This document shows positions 17,952 through 26,340 of a stretch of DNA of 64,000 bases, piece by piece. The DNA is from Herbiconiux sp. SALV-R1. Its GTDB lineage: Bacteria > Actinomycetota > Actinomycetes > Actinomycetales > Microbacteriaceae. The stretch lies in the NCBI RefSeq assembly GCF_013113715.1, contig NZ_CP053344.1, positions 248,001-312,000 of the forward strand, read 5' to 3'. Every line of letters begins with the position of its first letter. Position 1 is the first letter of the stretch. Made by a program: the position numbers and the translations under genes. Below the pieces are notes generated by a model that was not told the DNA's origin, searched no databases, and was given only the letters and a program-made list of their open reading frames with translations.

Positions 17952-18004
17952 ACGGGTGCAGCCGTGCTGACGGCGGCATCGGCGCGGTCGCGTAGTCTCG
18001 TTCT

Positions 18005-18613
18005 GTGCTTCTCGCCCTCGACACCTCCGCCGGCACCTCGGTCGCCGTCGTCTCGGGAGACCTGGTGCTCGCCGAGCGCTCGACCGAAGACACCATGCGT
18101 CATGCCGAGGTGATCGGCGAGCTCATCGCCGACACCCTCGCCGACGCCGCGATCGACGCGTCTGCCCTCACGGCCGTGGTCGCCGGCATGGGCCCGGGGC
18201 CCTTCACCGGCCTGCGCGTGGGCATCGCGGCCGCGCGCGGCTTCGCCTGGGCGCGCTCCCTGCCCCTCGTGCCTGCGGTGAGCCACGACGCCGTGGCCTT
18301 CGAGGAGTGGGAGTCGGGAGCGCGCGGCTCGGTGCTGGTGGTGACGGATGCGCGCCGCCGCGAGGTCTACTGGTCGAGTTACGACATCGCCGACGCCGGC
18401 CCGGTGCGCACCGACGGGCCCGCCCTGTGCAAGCCTGACGAGCTGCCCTATCCGGAGTTCACCCGCATCGACGCCACCCAGGTGAGCGCCGGAGCGCTCG
18501 GGCGTTCGGCCCGGCGGTGGTTCGAGCGTGGCGACGAGCCCGAGTTCACCGAGCCGCTCTACCTGCGTTCACCCGACGTCACGATGCCGGGCCCGCGCAA
18601 GAGGGTGTCGTGA
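18005..18613 (+). CDS. tsaB: tRNA t6A synthesis dimerization subunit TsaB
   Basis: Inactive homologue of TsaD that holds the TsaBDE complex together. It has 202 residues: [15 protein letters not shown] at the N-terminus, HAEVIGELI, and the [23 protein letters not shown] block that defines the family. TAGTCT (17993-17998) lies 6 bases before the GTG start, so a separate leaderless transcript is likely in addition to read-through from tsaE. The stop overlaps the start of the rimI-tsaD fusion (GTGA). Confidence 0.92.
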   Translation: MLLALDTSAGTSVAVVSGDLVLAERSTEDTMRHAEVIGELIADTLADAAIDASALTAVVAGMGPGPFTGLRVGIAAARGFAWARSLPLVPAVSHDAVAFEEWESGARGSVLVVTDARRREVYWSSYDIADAGPVRTDGPALCKPDELPYPEFTRIDATQVSAGALGRSARRWFERGDEPEFTEPLYLRSPDVTMPGPRKRVS

Positions 18614-20160
18614 CGGCCGCCGCCGAGCCCGCCGGCGACGTGGTGCTGCGCCGCGCCACCCTCGACGATCTCGAGGCGGTGATGGCGCTCGAGCGCCGCT
18701 CGTTCGAGAGCGACGCCTGGTCGAGCGACTCCATGGCCCGCGAGATCGACGGCGAGCACGGCCACTACCTGGTGGCGGTCGACGGCGCTGGAGCCCTGCT
18801 CGGCTACGCCGGTCTGCTGGCGCCGCGAGGCGGCGGCGACGCCGACATCCAGACCATCGCCGTGGCCGAGCACGCCCGCGGACGCGGGCTCGGGCGACGA
18901 CTCATGGTGAGCCTGCTCGCGGAGGCCCGGCAGCGCGGGGCGGAGAGCATCTTCCTCGAGGTGCGTGCCGACAACCCGGTCGCCCACGGGCTCTACCTCT
19001 CGCTCGGCTTCACCGACATCGCCGTGCGGCCGAACTACTACCAACCCGACGGAGTCGATGCGATCGTGATGAAGGCCGAACTCGGCGAGGTGCCCGCCCG
19101 CGAGCCCGTCGTGCTCGGCATCGAGACCTCCTGCGACGAGACCGGGGTGGGCATCGTGCGCGGCAGCACCCTGCTCGCCAACGTCATCGCCTCCTCGATG
19201 GACGAGCATGCGCGCTACGGCGGCGTCGTGCCCGAGGTCGCGGCGCGCGCCCACCTCGAGGCGATGACCCCCACCCTCGACGCGGCGCTCGCCGAGGCGG
19301 GCCTCGGCATCGACGAGATCGACGCCATCGCCGTGACCAGCGGCCCCGGCCTGGCCGGCGCGCTCATGGTGGGGGTGGGCGCCGCGAAGGCGCTCGCCGT
19401 CGCCACCGGCAAGCCGCTGTACGCCGTGAACCACCTCGTCGGCCACGTCGGAGCCGACGTGCTGGCCGACGAGCCGATCGAGTACCCCACCATCGCCCTG
19501 CTGGTCTCGGGCGGGCACACCTCGCTGCTCGTCGTGCGCGATCTCGTCGACGACGTCGAGCTGCTCGGCGAGACCATCGACGACGCGGCGGGAGAGGCCT
19601 TCGACAAGGTGGCGCGCATCCTGGGTCTTCCCTACCCGGGCGGGCCCCAGATCGACAGGGCCGCCGTGGGCGGCGACCCCAGGGCCATCCACTTCCCGCG
19701 CGGGCTGATGCACGCCAAAGACCTCGACGCGCACCGCTACGACTTCTCGTTCTCGGGTCTCAAGACCGCCGTCGCCCGCTGGGTGGAGCGCGCGCAGGAC
19801 GCCGGCGAGCCGGTGCCGGTCGCCGACGTGGCCGCCAGCTTCCGCGAGGCCGTCGTCGACGTGCTGCTCACCAAGGCGTTCCGCGCCTGCGCCGACCTCG
19901 GCATCCCGCGGCTCCTCCTCGGCGGCGGCGTGGTGGCGAATGCCAGGGTGCGCGAGGAGGCGGCGACGCGGGCCGCCGCTCAGGGCGTGAGCCTGCGCAT
20001 CCCGCCCCTGTCGCTGTGCACCGACAACGGTGCGATGATCGCGGCGCTCGGTGCGCAGCTCATCGCCGCCGGGCACGAACCGTCGACGCTCGGTTTCGGT
20101 GCCGACTCGACGCTGCCGGTGACCGAGATCCAGGTCGATCGGGCGCACTCACAGCCCTGA
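18610..20160 (+). CDS. tsaD: Fused ribosomal-protein-alanine acetyltransferase RimI and tRNA threonylcarbamoyltransferase TsaD
   Basis: One uninterrupted 516-residue reading frame carries two enzymes. Residues 10-153 are a GNAT acetyltransferase of RimI type ([21 protein letters not shown], the acetyl-CoA motif [30 protein letters not shown]). Residues 160-516 are TsaD, the catalytic t6A subunit ([38 protein letters not shown] with the metal-binding His pair, [46 protein letters not shown]). In most actinobacteria rimI and tsaD are separate adjacent genes. An in-frame ATG at 19069 could give free TsaD. Confidence 0.95.
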   Translation: MTAAAEPAGDVVLRRATLDDLEAVMALERRSFESDAWSSDSMAREIDGEHGHYLVAVDGAGALLGYAGLLAPRGGGDADIQTIAVAEHARGRGLGRRLMVSLLAEARQRGAESIFLEVRADNPVAHGLYLSLGFTDIAVRPNYYQPDGVDAIVMKAELGEVPAREPVVLGIETSCDETGVGIVRGSTLLANVIASSMDEHARYGGVVPEVAARAHLEAMTPTLDAALAEAGLGIDEIDAIAVTSGPGLAGALMVGVGAAKALAVATGKPLYAVNHLVGHVGADVLADEPIEYPTIALLVSGGHTSLLVVRDLVDDVELLGETIDDAAGEAFDKVARILGLPYPGGPQIDRAAVGGDPRAIHFPRGLMHAKDLDAHRYDFSFSGLKTAVARWVERAQDAGEPVPVADVAASFREAVVDVLLTKAFRACADLGIPRLLLGGGVVANARVREEAATRAAAQGVSLRIPPLSLCTDNGAMIAALGAQLIAAGHEPSTLGFGADSTLPVTEIQVDRAHSQP

Positions 20161-20198
20161 CCGGTTGTACTTCTGAGCCTGAAGTGTTACGCCGACCG

Positions 20199-20228
20199 TT
20201 GACACTGCCGGAACGCTGCTGCCACGAT
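20199..20228 (+). promoter_or_regulatory. Promoter for the first DUF4190 gene
   Basis: TTGACA (20199-20204), a perfect -35 consensus, is followed after 18 bases by CACGAT (20223-20228). Just upstream, ACTTC and GAAGT (20169-20185) form a short inverted repeat that could be an operator. The leader is about 35 bases with TTGGAG as ribosome-binding site. Confidence 0.55.
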
Positions 20229-20268
20229 GGGTCGGTCAAAGCGTTTCCCTCGACCTTGGAGCCCCACA

Positions 20269-20547
20269 GTGACTCAACCGAACCCCGGCTACACCCCCGC
20301 GGCGACCGGCCCGAAGACCAACGTCCTCGCCATCGTCTCGCTCGTGATCTCGATCCTGGGCTTCAACGTGATCGCCATCATCCTCGGCGCCATCGCTCTG
20401 AACCAGATCAAGAAGACCGGCGAGTCGGGCCGCGGCCTCGCGATCGCCGGCATCATCATCGGTGCCATCTCGATCGTCATCTGGATCATCGCAATCATCG
20501 CGATCGTCGCAGCGGGCGCCGCCAGCACGACCATCACCACGTACTGA
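20269..20547 (+). CDS. Small DUF4190 membrane protein
   Basis: A 92-residue protein with a short Pro/Thr-rich N-terminus and two membrane helices. The motif NVLAIVSLVISILGFN, then LGAIALNQIKKTGESGRGLAIAGIIIG, is the DUF4190 signature of two hydrophobic segments around a conserved G-x-x-AL-x-QI-x-x-TGE-x-GRG-AIAG loop. The start is GTG 20269 behind TTGGAG; an in-frame ATG at 20227 sits on the promoter's -10 and is unlikely. Function is unknown. A longer relative follows 99 bases downstream, so the pair looks like a local duplication. Confidence 0.85.
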   Translation: MTQPNPGYTPAATGPKTNVLAIVSLVISILGFNVIAIILGAIALNQIKKTGESGRGLAIAGIIIGAISIVIWIIAIIAIVAAGAASTTITTY

Positions 20548-20646
20548 TCGGATGGGCGCAGGTGGCGGAGACGCCGCCTGCGCCTAATCTGTTAACCGGG
20601 CCGGCCGGCAACCGCCGCGTGGCCGTCGACGCAGAAGGGCAGTCCC

Positions 20647-21156
20647 GTGAGCGACTCCAACAACACCACTCCGAGCGGCAGCGAGCCGTCGGTTCCCCCG
20701 GTGCCGCCGCCTGGCGGTTACCAGCAGCCTCCGGCGCCGTCTTACACGCCGCCGCCGGCTCCGGCCTACCAGCCGCAGTCCGCTCCGCCGCAGCCGGGAG
20801 CGACGCAGCACCCCGGGTACGGGCAGCAGCCGCCTCAGGCCGGCGGCTACGGGCAGCAGCCCCCCGCCCAGCAGCCGTACTACGGCTACCAGGCCCCGGC
20901 GGCACCGCCCACCAACACCCTGGCGATCGTCACGATCATCCTGGCGTTCCTGTTCTCCATCGCGGGAATCGTGACGGGGCACATCGCCCTCAAGCAGATC
21001 GACCGCACCGGTGAGTCGGGCCGCGGCCTCGCGAAGGCGGGACTCATCCTGTCGTACGTGTTCACCGGTCTCGGTGTTCTCGCGGTGATCGCCTACATCG
21101 TGTTCTTCATCTTCATCTTCGCGGTGGCGGGAACGGGCACCTACTACAGCTACTGA
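20647..21156 (+). CDS. DUF4190 membrane protein with Pro/Gln-rich N-terminal domain
   Basis: A 169-residue protein. Residues 1-90 are a low-complexity Pro, Gln, Tyr and Gly-rich region with repeated YGQQP and YQQP units, predicted to be disordered and cytoplasmic. Residues 95-165 are the two-helix DUF4190 unit (TNTLAIVTIILAFLF, GHIALKQIDRTGESGRGLAKAGLI), closely matching the preceding small protein. It begins at GTG 20647 behind GAAGGGC. Proteins with this layout are common in actinobacteria, but no function is established. The Pro-rich part may mediate protein contacts. Confidence 0.86.
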   Translation: MSDSNNTTPSGSEPSVPPVPPPGGYQQPPAPSYTPPPAPAYQPQSAPPQPGATQHPGYGQQPPQAGGYGQQPPAQQPYYGYQAPAAPPTNTLAIVTIILAFLFSIAGIVTGHIALKQIDRTGESGRGLAKAGLILSYVFTGLGVLAVIAYIVFFIFIFAVAGTGTYYSY

Positions 21157-21222
21157 GCGCCCCGTGCGGCTCGAGGCCGTCGGCGACCGGATGCTCGGCA
21201 TCCGCGCCGGCGGCCTTCGTCG

Positions 21223-22419
21223 TCACGAGGTGGTCGGCACCCGCTCGACGAGCAGCGCGCGGTGGACTCCGTCGACACGGGTGAGCACCACGGTGGCCGA
21301 CACGGAGCCCTTCAGCGCGAGCCGACGGCGCAGCGCGGCCGGATCGACGTCGGTGCCGCGCTTCTTGATCTCGAGCGTGCCGATGTCGCGCCGCTTCAGC
21401 TCCTTCTTGAGCGCGGCCTCCGAGGCGGGCAGCACCTCGAGCACGCGGAACGCCGTGGCGAACGGGGTGGGCGCGAGCTCGTCGCCGGTGAGGTAGGCAA
21501 TGCCGGGCGAGACCATCCCTGCGCCCAGTCGTTCGGCGAGCTCGCCGAGCAGGCGCGCCCGGATGAGCGCGCCGTCGGGCTCATAGAGGTAGGCGCCCAG
21601 CTCGCGCACCTCGGCGTCGGGGCTGTCGGCCGGTGCGGAGAGCTCGGCGGCGCCGTCGGCCGTGAGCACGAGGGCCGAGCGGCGCACCTCGTCGCGAGCG
21701 AGGGCACCGAACCACAGGCCCATCTCGACCAGCTGCCCGTCGACCGAGACCCACTGCGCCTCGGCGTCGGCGGGGATGAGGTCGCGATCCAGGCCCGGGC
21801 CGAGCTTCACCCCGGTGGGGAGGCGCGCGGCGAGCGAGAACGCGAAGTCGAGCGAGGGGGAGTAGTCGTCGGGCCGGGTGAGGCGGCTCGTGTTCGACGT
21901 GCCCGAGGTGCGGCGGGCGGGGTCGAGGTAGACCCCGTCGTAGCCCGCGAGGTCGAAGCCCTCCGCGTCGCCGAGCACCACCTCGGTGCCCTCGAAGGCC
22001 GCGAGGTTGTAGCTCGCGAGCGCGGCGGTCACCTCGTCGCGCTCGACACCGGTCACCGCGATGCCGAGCGCCGCGATCGCGAGGGCGTCGGTTCCGAGGC
22101 CGCAGCCGAGGTCGGCCACCCTGCTCACTCCGGCATCCCGATACCGGCCGGCGTGCAGGGCGGCGACGCGCAACCGGGTCGCCTGCTCGAGGCCGGCCGG
22201 GGTGTAGAGCAGCCGGTCGGCGAACGGGCCGAACTTGGCCGCCGCCTTCTCGCGCAGCCGCGCCTGGGTGAGCACCGCAGACACCAGCTCGGGCGGGTGG
22301 CCCGCCTTGCGGAGGGCTGCGACCTGGGCGGAGCCGCCGCCCGCGGTGTACCTGGGGAGGGCGTCGAGCAGTCTCAGACCCTCGGGGGTGAGCAGCCGTG
22401 CGAGCTCCGCCATGTGCAT
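21223..22419 (-). CDS. Class I SAM-dependent methyltransferase with THUMP-like domain
   Basis: A 398-residue protein. The central Rossmann methyltransferase domain has VADLGCGLGTDALAIAALG as the SAM-binding motif I, VTGVERDE as motif II and GYDGVYLDPARRT as the acidic DPARR motif. The C-terminal 80 residues (TLEIKKRGTDVDPAALRRRLALKG) match the THUMP-like domain found in this family, which suggests an RNA substrate, though none is known. The start ATG has TACGGT (22431-22426) 6 bases upstream and no ribosome-binding site, so it is probably leaderless. It is divergent from groES. Confidence 0.88.
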   Translation of the reverse strand: MHMAELARLLTPEGLRLLDALPRYTAGGGSAQVAALRKAGHPPELVSAVLTQARLREKAAAKFGPFADRLLYTPAGLEQATRLRVAALHAGRYRDAGVSRVADLGCGLGTDALAIAALGIAVTGVERDEVTAALASYNLAAFEGTEVVLGDAEGFDLAGYDGVYLDPARRTSGTSNTSRLTRPDDYSPSLDFAFSLAARLPTGVKLGPGLDRDLIPADAEAQWVSVDGQLVEMGLWFGALARDEVRRSALVLTADGAAELSAPADSPDAEVRELGAYLYEPDGALIRARLLGELAERLGAGMVSPGIAYLTGDELAPTPFATAFRVLEVLPASEAALKKELKRRDIGTLEIKKRGTDVDPAALRRRLALKGSVSATVVLTRVDGVHRALLVERVPTTS

Positions 22420-22450
22420 CCGGCAACCGTATCAAGGCGGTCCGCTTGTC

Positions 22451-22475
22451 TGGCACTCACGTTGCGCGAGTGCCA
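22451..22475 (+). promoter_or_regulatory. CIRCE-like HrcA operator 1 of groES
   Basis: TGGCACTC-N9-GAGTGCCA is a perfect 8-base inverted repeat with the 9-base spacing of the CIRCE element (TTAGCACTC-N9-GAGTGCTAA). It overlaps the -35 box of the groES promoter (TTGCGC, 22462-22467), so HrcA bound here would block RNA polymerase. Confidence 0.85.
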
Positions 22476-22491
22476 ACAGTGCCTCTAAACT
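22462..22491 (+). promoter_or_regulatory. groES promoter
   Basis: TTGCGC (22462-22467) and TAAACT (22486-22491) are separated by 18 bases. The promoter lies between and overlaps the two CIRCE elements. Transcription would begin near 22498, inside operator 2. Confidence 0.65.
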
Positions 22492-22495
22492 CGCA

Positions 22496-22522
22496 TTAGC
22501 ACTCTCCAATCGCGGGTGCTAA
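22496..22522 (+). promoter_or_regulatory. CIRCE HrcA operator 2 of groES
   Basis: TTAGCACTC-N9-GGGTGCTAA matches the CIRCE consensus at 17 of 18 positions. It covers the expected transcription start of groES. A second HrcA site here would allow tight cooperative repression that is released on heat shock. Confidence 0.9.
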
Positions 22523-22559
22523 CCCAGACGTTTTGTAACTGAGAAAGAAGAGGTCAACC

Positions 22560-22856
22560 GTGTCGGTCTCCATCAAGCCGCTCGAGGATCGCATCGTCAT
22601 CAAGCAGGTCGAAGCTGAGCAGACCACTGCTTCCGGTCTCGTCATCCCTGACACCGCCAAGGAGAAGCCCCAGGAGGGCGAGGTCGTGGCCGTGGGCCCC
22701 GGCCGCATCGACGACAACGGCAACCGCGTGCCGCTCGACGTCGCCGTCGGCGACAAGGTCATCTACTCCAAGTACGGCGGAACCGAGGTCAAGTACGCCG
22801 GGGAAGACTTCCTCGTGCTCTCGGCCCGCGACGTGCTCGCGGTCGTCGTGCGCTGA
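22560..22856 (+). CDS. groES: Co-chaperonin GroES
   Basis: Heptameric lid of the GroEL folding chamber. It has 98 residues: [45 protein letters not shown] and [16 protein letters not shown] are all classic. It begins at GTG 22560 with AGAAAGAAGAGG upstream. No groEL follows; a terminator and rarD come next, so the partner chaperonin must be encoded elsewhere, as in several actinobacteria. Regulation by HrcA through two CIRCE elements is clear from the upstream sequence. Confidence 0.97.
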   Translation: MSVSIKPLEDRIVIKQVEAEQTTASGLVIPDTAKEKPQEGEVVAVGPGRIDDNGNRVPLDVAVGDKVIYSKYGGTEVKYAGEDFLVLSARDVLAVVVR

Positions 22857-22871
22857 CGCACCACCTCTCTC

Positions 22872-22909
22872 AGAAGAACCCGAGCGGCTCCGGTCGCCCG
22901 GGTTCTTCT
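22872..22909 (+). terminator. Terminator after groES
   Basis: AGAAGAACCCG (22872-22882) pairs with CGGGTTCTTCT (22899-22909), an 11-base-pair stem with a 16-base loop. It ends the monocistronic groES transcript. Confidence 0.8.
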
Positions 22910-22981
22910 GCGTTCGGGCGCGGTGCGACGAGCGCGCGCCCGCGGTGCGGCGGCATGTTCGTGGCGGAGTAGAGTGACGCG

Positions 22982-23941
22982 GTGACCCACCCCGCCCCGC
23001 CCGACCGACTCTCGATCGGCGGAACGGATGCGGAACGCACCAGGTCTGGACTCGTCTACGCCTTCGGCGCCTACGTGCTGTGGGGCGTGTTCCCGCTCTA
23101 CTTCCTGCTCATGCGGCCGGCCGGGGCGTTCGAGGTCGTGGCCTGGCGCATCCTGTTCTCCCTCGTCTTCTGCGCGGTGCTGCTCACGGTGACCCGGGGG
23201 TGGGGCGCGCTCGGCCGCATCGTGCGCCAGCGCAGACTGCTGCTGCTGATGGGGCTCGCGGGCGCACTCATCTACGTCAATTGGCAGACCTACATCCTCG
23301 CGACGCTCAGCGGGCAGGTGGTGGAGAGCTCGCTCGGCTACTTCATCAACCCCATCGTCACCGTGCTGCTCGGCGTGCTGGTGCTCCGCGAGCGGCTGCG
23401 CCCGCTGCAGTGGGCAGCCGTGTCGGTGAGCGTCGTCGCCATTCTCGTGCTCGCCATCGCCCACGGCTCGGTGCCCTGGATCGCCCTCGTGCTCGCCGGC
23501 TCCTTCGGCCTCTACGGGCTGGTGAAGAAGCACGTCGGGCCGCGGATCGACGCCGTGAGCGGCCTCACCCTCGAGACGGCGTGGCTCGCCCCGGTGGCCG
23601 TCGTCGTGCTCGTCGTCGTGGGGCAGACCGGCGGTCTCGCCTTCGGCGCCCACGGCTGGGTGCACGCGGTCATCCTGGTCTCGTCGGGGGTCGCCACCGC
23701 CGTTCCCCTCCTGCTGTTCGCCTCCGCCACGCGGCGTCTGCCGCTCGTGGTGGTGGGGCTGACCCAGTTCATCGCCCCGGTGCTGCAGTTCGTGATCGGT
23801 GTCTTCGTGCTGCAGGAGCCCATGCCCGTCGCGCGCTGGATCGGGTTCGGCATCGTCTGGGTCGCCGTGGTGCTGCTCGTCATCGATATGGTGAGGGCGG
23901 CGCGCAGCGCGCGGCCCGACCCCGTGGAGCAGCCCATCTGA
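22982..23941 (+). CDS. rarD: EamA-family transporter RarD
   Basis: Membrane protein of the drug/metabolite transporter superfamily. It has 319 residues and about ten helices, arranged as two EamA repeats. The start of the core, GLVYAFGAYVLWGVFPLYFLL, and SSLGYFINPIVTVLLGVLVLRERL are typical of RarD. Its substrate is unknown; the name comes from a chloramphenicol-sensitivity phenotype in other bacteria. TAGAGT (22970-22975) lies 6 bases before the GTG start, so it is probably leaderless. The first 18 residues are hydrophilic and not conserved. Confidence 0.9.
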   Translation: MTHPAPPDRLSIGGTDAERTRSGLVYAFGAYVLWGVFPLYFLLMRPAGAFEVVAWRILFSLVFCAVLLTVTRGWGALGRIVRQRRLLLLMGLAGALIYVNWQTYILATLSGQVVESSLGYFINPIVTVLLGVLVLRERLRPLQWAAVSVSVVAILVLAIAHGSVPWIALVLAGSFGLYGLVKKHVGPRIDAVSGLTLETAWLAPVAVVVLVVVGQTGGLAFGAHGWVHAVILVSSGVATAVPLLLFASATRRLPLVVVGLTQFIAPVLQFVIGVFVLQEPMPVARWIGFGIVWVAVVLLVIDMVRAARSARPDPVEQPI

Positions 23942-23961
23942 GCGGTTAGGCTGGTGCGAGC

Positions 23962-24759
23962 ATGACCCGAGAAGCCCCGACTCGGCCGAGCCGCCGACCC
24001 GCCCCGCGCAGCGCCACCACGCTCGCCTCGGCCGTCGTCGCGCTGGTGGCACTGGGGCTGGCACTGACGCTCAGCGGATGCGTGGGCGACGCCGGCGCCC
24101 CCGAAGACGACACGGCTCCCGCCCCCATCGCCACCATGGGTCAGCCCATCCCGACCGGCGACGGGGTGCTCACGATCGGCGCTCTCGTTCCGCTCGCGGG
24201 CGCCGACGCCCCGGTGGGACAGGCGGCGCTCGCCGGCATGGAGCTCGCGGCGCGCGACATCCACACCGCGGGAGGCGTGCCGGGAACGCGGCTCGTCATC
24301 ATCCATGCCGACGCCGCCGCCCCGGGCGCGCTCGCGGGTCTCGTGGCGCGGGGCGCCGACGTCGTCGTCGGCGCGGTCGGCGGCGACGCGCTCGTCACCG
24401 CCGGGAACGACGGCAGTGCCGCGGGAGTCGCCGTGCTGGGGCTGCAGCCGGGCACGGGCGTCGACGACGCGGCGTTCGACGAGCGGCTGTTCGGGTCGGA
24501 CCCGGGGCTCACGTCGACGGCCTCGGGCGTCGAGGGGTACGACGCCGTCGTGCTCGTCGCGCTCGCGGCGCTCGCCTCGGGCGACGACGGGGCCGTGTCG
24601 ATAGCCCGGTTCCTGCCCGAGGTCTCGGTGGGCGACACCGAGTGCGCCAGCTTCGGGGCGTGCTCCGACGCGCTGCGATCCCGGCTCGGCGTTCGCTACG
24701 CCGGGGCGCTCGGCACCCTCCCCGCCACCGCGCCTGTGCTCGCGGGCGCCACCGGCTGA
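23962..24759 (+). CDS. Single-lobe LivK-like lipoprotein
   Basis: A 265-residue secreted lipoprotein: twin-Arg-like N-terminus, hydrophobic segment, lipobox LSGC with Cys40. Residues 58-150 resemble the first lobe of the next gene's solute-binding protein (LTIGALVPLAGADAPVGQ aligns with its LKIGSILPTTGSLAFLGP). The following part then jumps directly to that protein's C-terminal segment (GYDAVVLVALAAL, then ECASFGACSDAL with its conserved Cys pair). About 140 residues of the second lobe are missing, yet the frame is intact. It is unlikely to close around a ligand normally. TAGGCT lies 9 bases before the ATG. Confidence 0.8.
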   Translation: MTREAPTRPSRRPAPRSATTLASAVVALVALGLALTLSGCVGDAGAPEDDTAPAPIATMGQPIPTGDGVLTIGALVPLAGADAPVGQAALAGMELAARDIHTAGGVPGTRLVIIHADAAAPGALAGLVARGADVVVGAVGGDALVTAGNDGSAAGVAVLGLQPGTGVDDAAFDERLFGSDPGLTSTASGVEGYDAVVLVALAALASGDDGAVSIARFLPEVSVGDTECASFGACSDALRSRLGVRYAGALGTLPATAPVLAGATG

Positions 24760-24792
24760 GCGCAGGTCACCGGAAGGTAACGATTCGGTCGC

Positions 24793-24808
24793 GTTACATG
24801 CATGTAAC
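24793..24808 (+). promoter_or_regulatory. Perfect 16-base palindrome, candidate GlnR-type activator site
   Basis: GTTACATGCATGTAAC is a perfect palindrome and fits the GTNAC-N6-GNAAC layout of actinobacterial GlnR nitrogen-regulator sites. It is centred about 52 bases upstream of the predicted transcription start of the solute-binding protein gene, a normal activator position. A further GTAAC lies at 24777-24781. GlnR binding is inference. Confidence 0.5.
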
Positions 24809-24817
24809 ACCGACGTA

Positions 24818-24846
24818 TTGTTCGCGCGCCGATTGCCGCATAACGT
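24818..24846 (+). promoter_or_regulatory. Promoter of the solute-binding protein gene
   Basis: TTGTTC (24818-24823), a 17-base spacer, then TAACGT (24841-24846). It gives a leader of about 57 bases ending in the strong ribosome-binding site AAAGGAGCACC. Confidence 0.6.
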
Positions 24847-24909
24847 GAACCCACGGTCGATTCTTCGAGTCTGCCGAGAAAACTGCAATCACTTCTCTAA
24901 AGGAGCACC

Positions 24910-26268
24910 ATGAGCGTATTCGCGAAGGTCACCACCTCGCGCTCGAAGCCCCTGTCGATCGTTGCGGGAGTCGCGGCGTTCAGTGCCACCGCACTGCTGC
25001 TGGCTTCCTGCGCATCGTCAAGCCCCAGCACCGACGGTGGGGAGACGACGGCAGCCGCCCTGTGCGGCCCCGACGCGGCGACCGCAGCAGCCGACGTCAC
25101 GCCCGCCACTCCCGAGGCCGTGCAAGACCGCGCGGTGAGCCTGAAGATCGGCTCGATCCTCCCCACCACCGGTAGCCTCGCCTTCCTCGGCCCGCCCGAG
25201 ATCGCGGGCGTCGACCTGGCCGTCGCCGAGATCAACGCCTCGGCACCCGGCGTGCTGGGCGGCAACGTCGAGGTCATCCACCGCGACTCCGGCGACACCA
25301 CCACCGACATCGCCACCCAGTCGGCGACCGACCTGCTCAGCCAGGGCGTCGCGGGCATCGTGGGTGCCGCGTCGTCGGGTGTGTCGTTCACCTTCATCGA
25401 CCAGGTGACCGGTGCACAGGTCGTCCAGGTGTCGCCCGCGAACACCTCGCCCGACTTCTCGACCTACGCCGACGGCGGGTACTACTTCCGCACCGCTCCG
25501 TCCGACGTGCTGCAGGGCCGCGTGCTCGGCAACCTGATCGTCAACGACGGCGCCACCAACGTGGGCATCATCTACCTCAACGACGCCTACGGCTCCGGCC
25601 TCGAGCAGAACGTCACCACCGCCATCGAGAACGCCGGCGGCACCGTCGTCGCCTCGGAGGCGTTCAACGAGGGCGACAGCCAGTTCAGCGCTCAGATCGA
25701 CGCCGTCGTGGCCGAAGACCCCGACGCCATCGCGGTGATCGCCTTCGACCAGACCAAGGTCATCATCCCCGAGCTCGTCGGCACCAAGGGCTTCGACGGC
25801 AGCAAGGTCTACTTCGTCGACGGCAACCTCGCCGACTACTCGGCCGACTTCGACGAGGGAACACTGAACTGCGCCAAGGGCACCCTGCCCGGCGTGCTCG
25901 CCGACGACAGCTTCAAGGCGAAGCTTCTCGGCATCAACCCCGACCTCACCGACTTCAGCTACGGCGCAGAGTCGTACGACGCGGTGAACCTGATGGCGCT
26001 CGCCGCTGTCGCGGGTGGTTCGGCGACCGGCCCCGTCATCCAGGCCAACATGCAGGCGGTCTCGGAGGGCGGCACCAAGTGCACCTCCTTCGCCGAGTGC
26101 GCCGACCTGCTGGCCGCCGGTGAAGACATCGACTACGACGGTGTCTCCGGCCCCATCACCTTCGACGAGAACGGTGACCCGACCGAGGCCTACATCGGTA
26201 TCTACCAGTACGGCCAGGACAACACCTACGCTCCGCTGAACGTGGAGTTCGGCTCGCTCGCGGGCTGA
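24910..26268 (+). CDS. livK: Branched-chain amino acid-type ABC transporter substrate-binding lipoprotein
   Basis: Extracytoplasmic receptor of an HAAT-family importer. It has 452 residues. The signal peptide ends in the lipobox LLASC (Cys34). After a Ser/Thr linker comes a full two-lobe Leu/Ile/Val-binding fold: LKIGSILPTTGSLAFLG, AGVDLAVAEINA, GIVGAASSGVSF, VGIIYLNDAYGSGLEQN and ESYDAVNLMALAA. The ATG at 24910 has a strong AAAGGAG site. The permease and ATPase genes (livHMGF) lie 1.3-5.5 kb away on the other strand. Substrate could be branched-chain amino acids, other amino acids or amides. Confidence 0.92.
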   Translation: MSVFAKVTTSRSKPLSIVAGVAAFSATALLLASCASSSPSTDGGETTAAALCGPDAATAAADVTPATPEAVQDRAVSLKIGSILPTTGSLAFLGPPEIAGVDLAVAEINASAPGVLGGNVEVIHRDSGDTTTDIATQSATDLLSQGVAGIVGAASSGVSFTFIDQVTGAQVVQVSPANTSPDFSTYADGGYYFRTAPSDVLQGRVLGNLIVNDGATNVGIIYLNDAYGSGLEQNVTTAIENAGGTVVASEAFNEGDSQFSAQIDAVVAEDPDAIAVIAFDQTKVIIPELVGTKGFDGSKVYFVDGNLADYSADFDEGTLNCAKGTLPGVLADDSFKAKLLGINPDLTDFSYGAESYDAVNLMALAAVAGGSATGPVIQANMQAVSEGGTKCTSFAECADLLAAGEDIDYDGVSGPITFDENGDPTEAYIGIYQYGQDNTYAPLNVEFGSLAG

Positions 26269-26290
26269 CCCCAGCTCGACGGCTGAGTCG

Positions 26291-26323
26291 GAAGGCCCGG
26301 TTCCCCTCGGGGGCCGGGCCTTC
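26291..26323 (+). terminator. Terminator after livK
   Basis: GAAGGCCCGG pairs with CCGGGCCTTC, extended by CCCC/GGGG inside, giving a stem of about 14 base pairs. The next gene has its own -10 box immediately after it. Confidence 0.78.
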
Positions 26324-26340
26324 TGCTGTACCCTGCCGCT

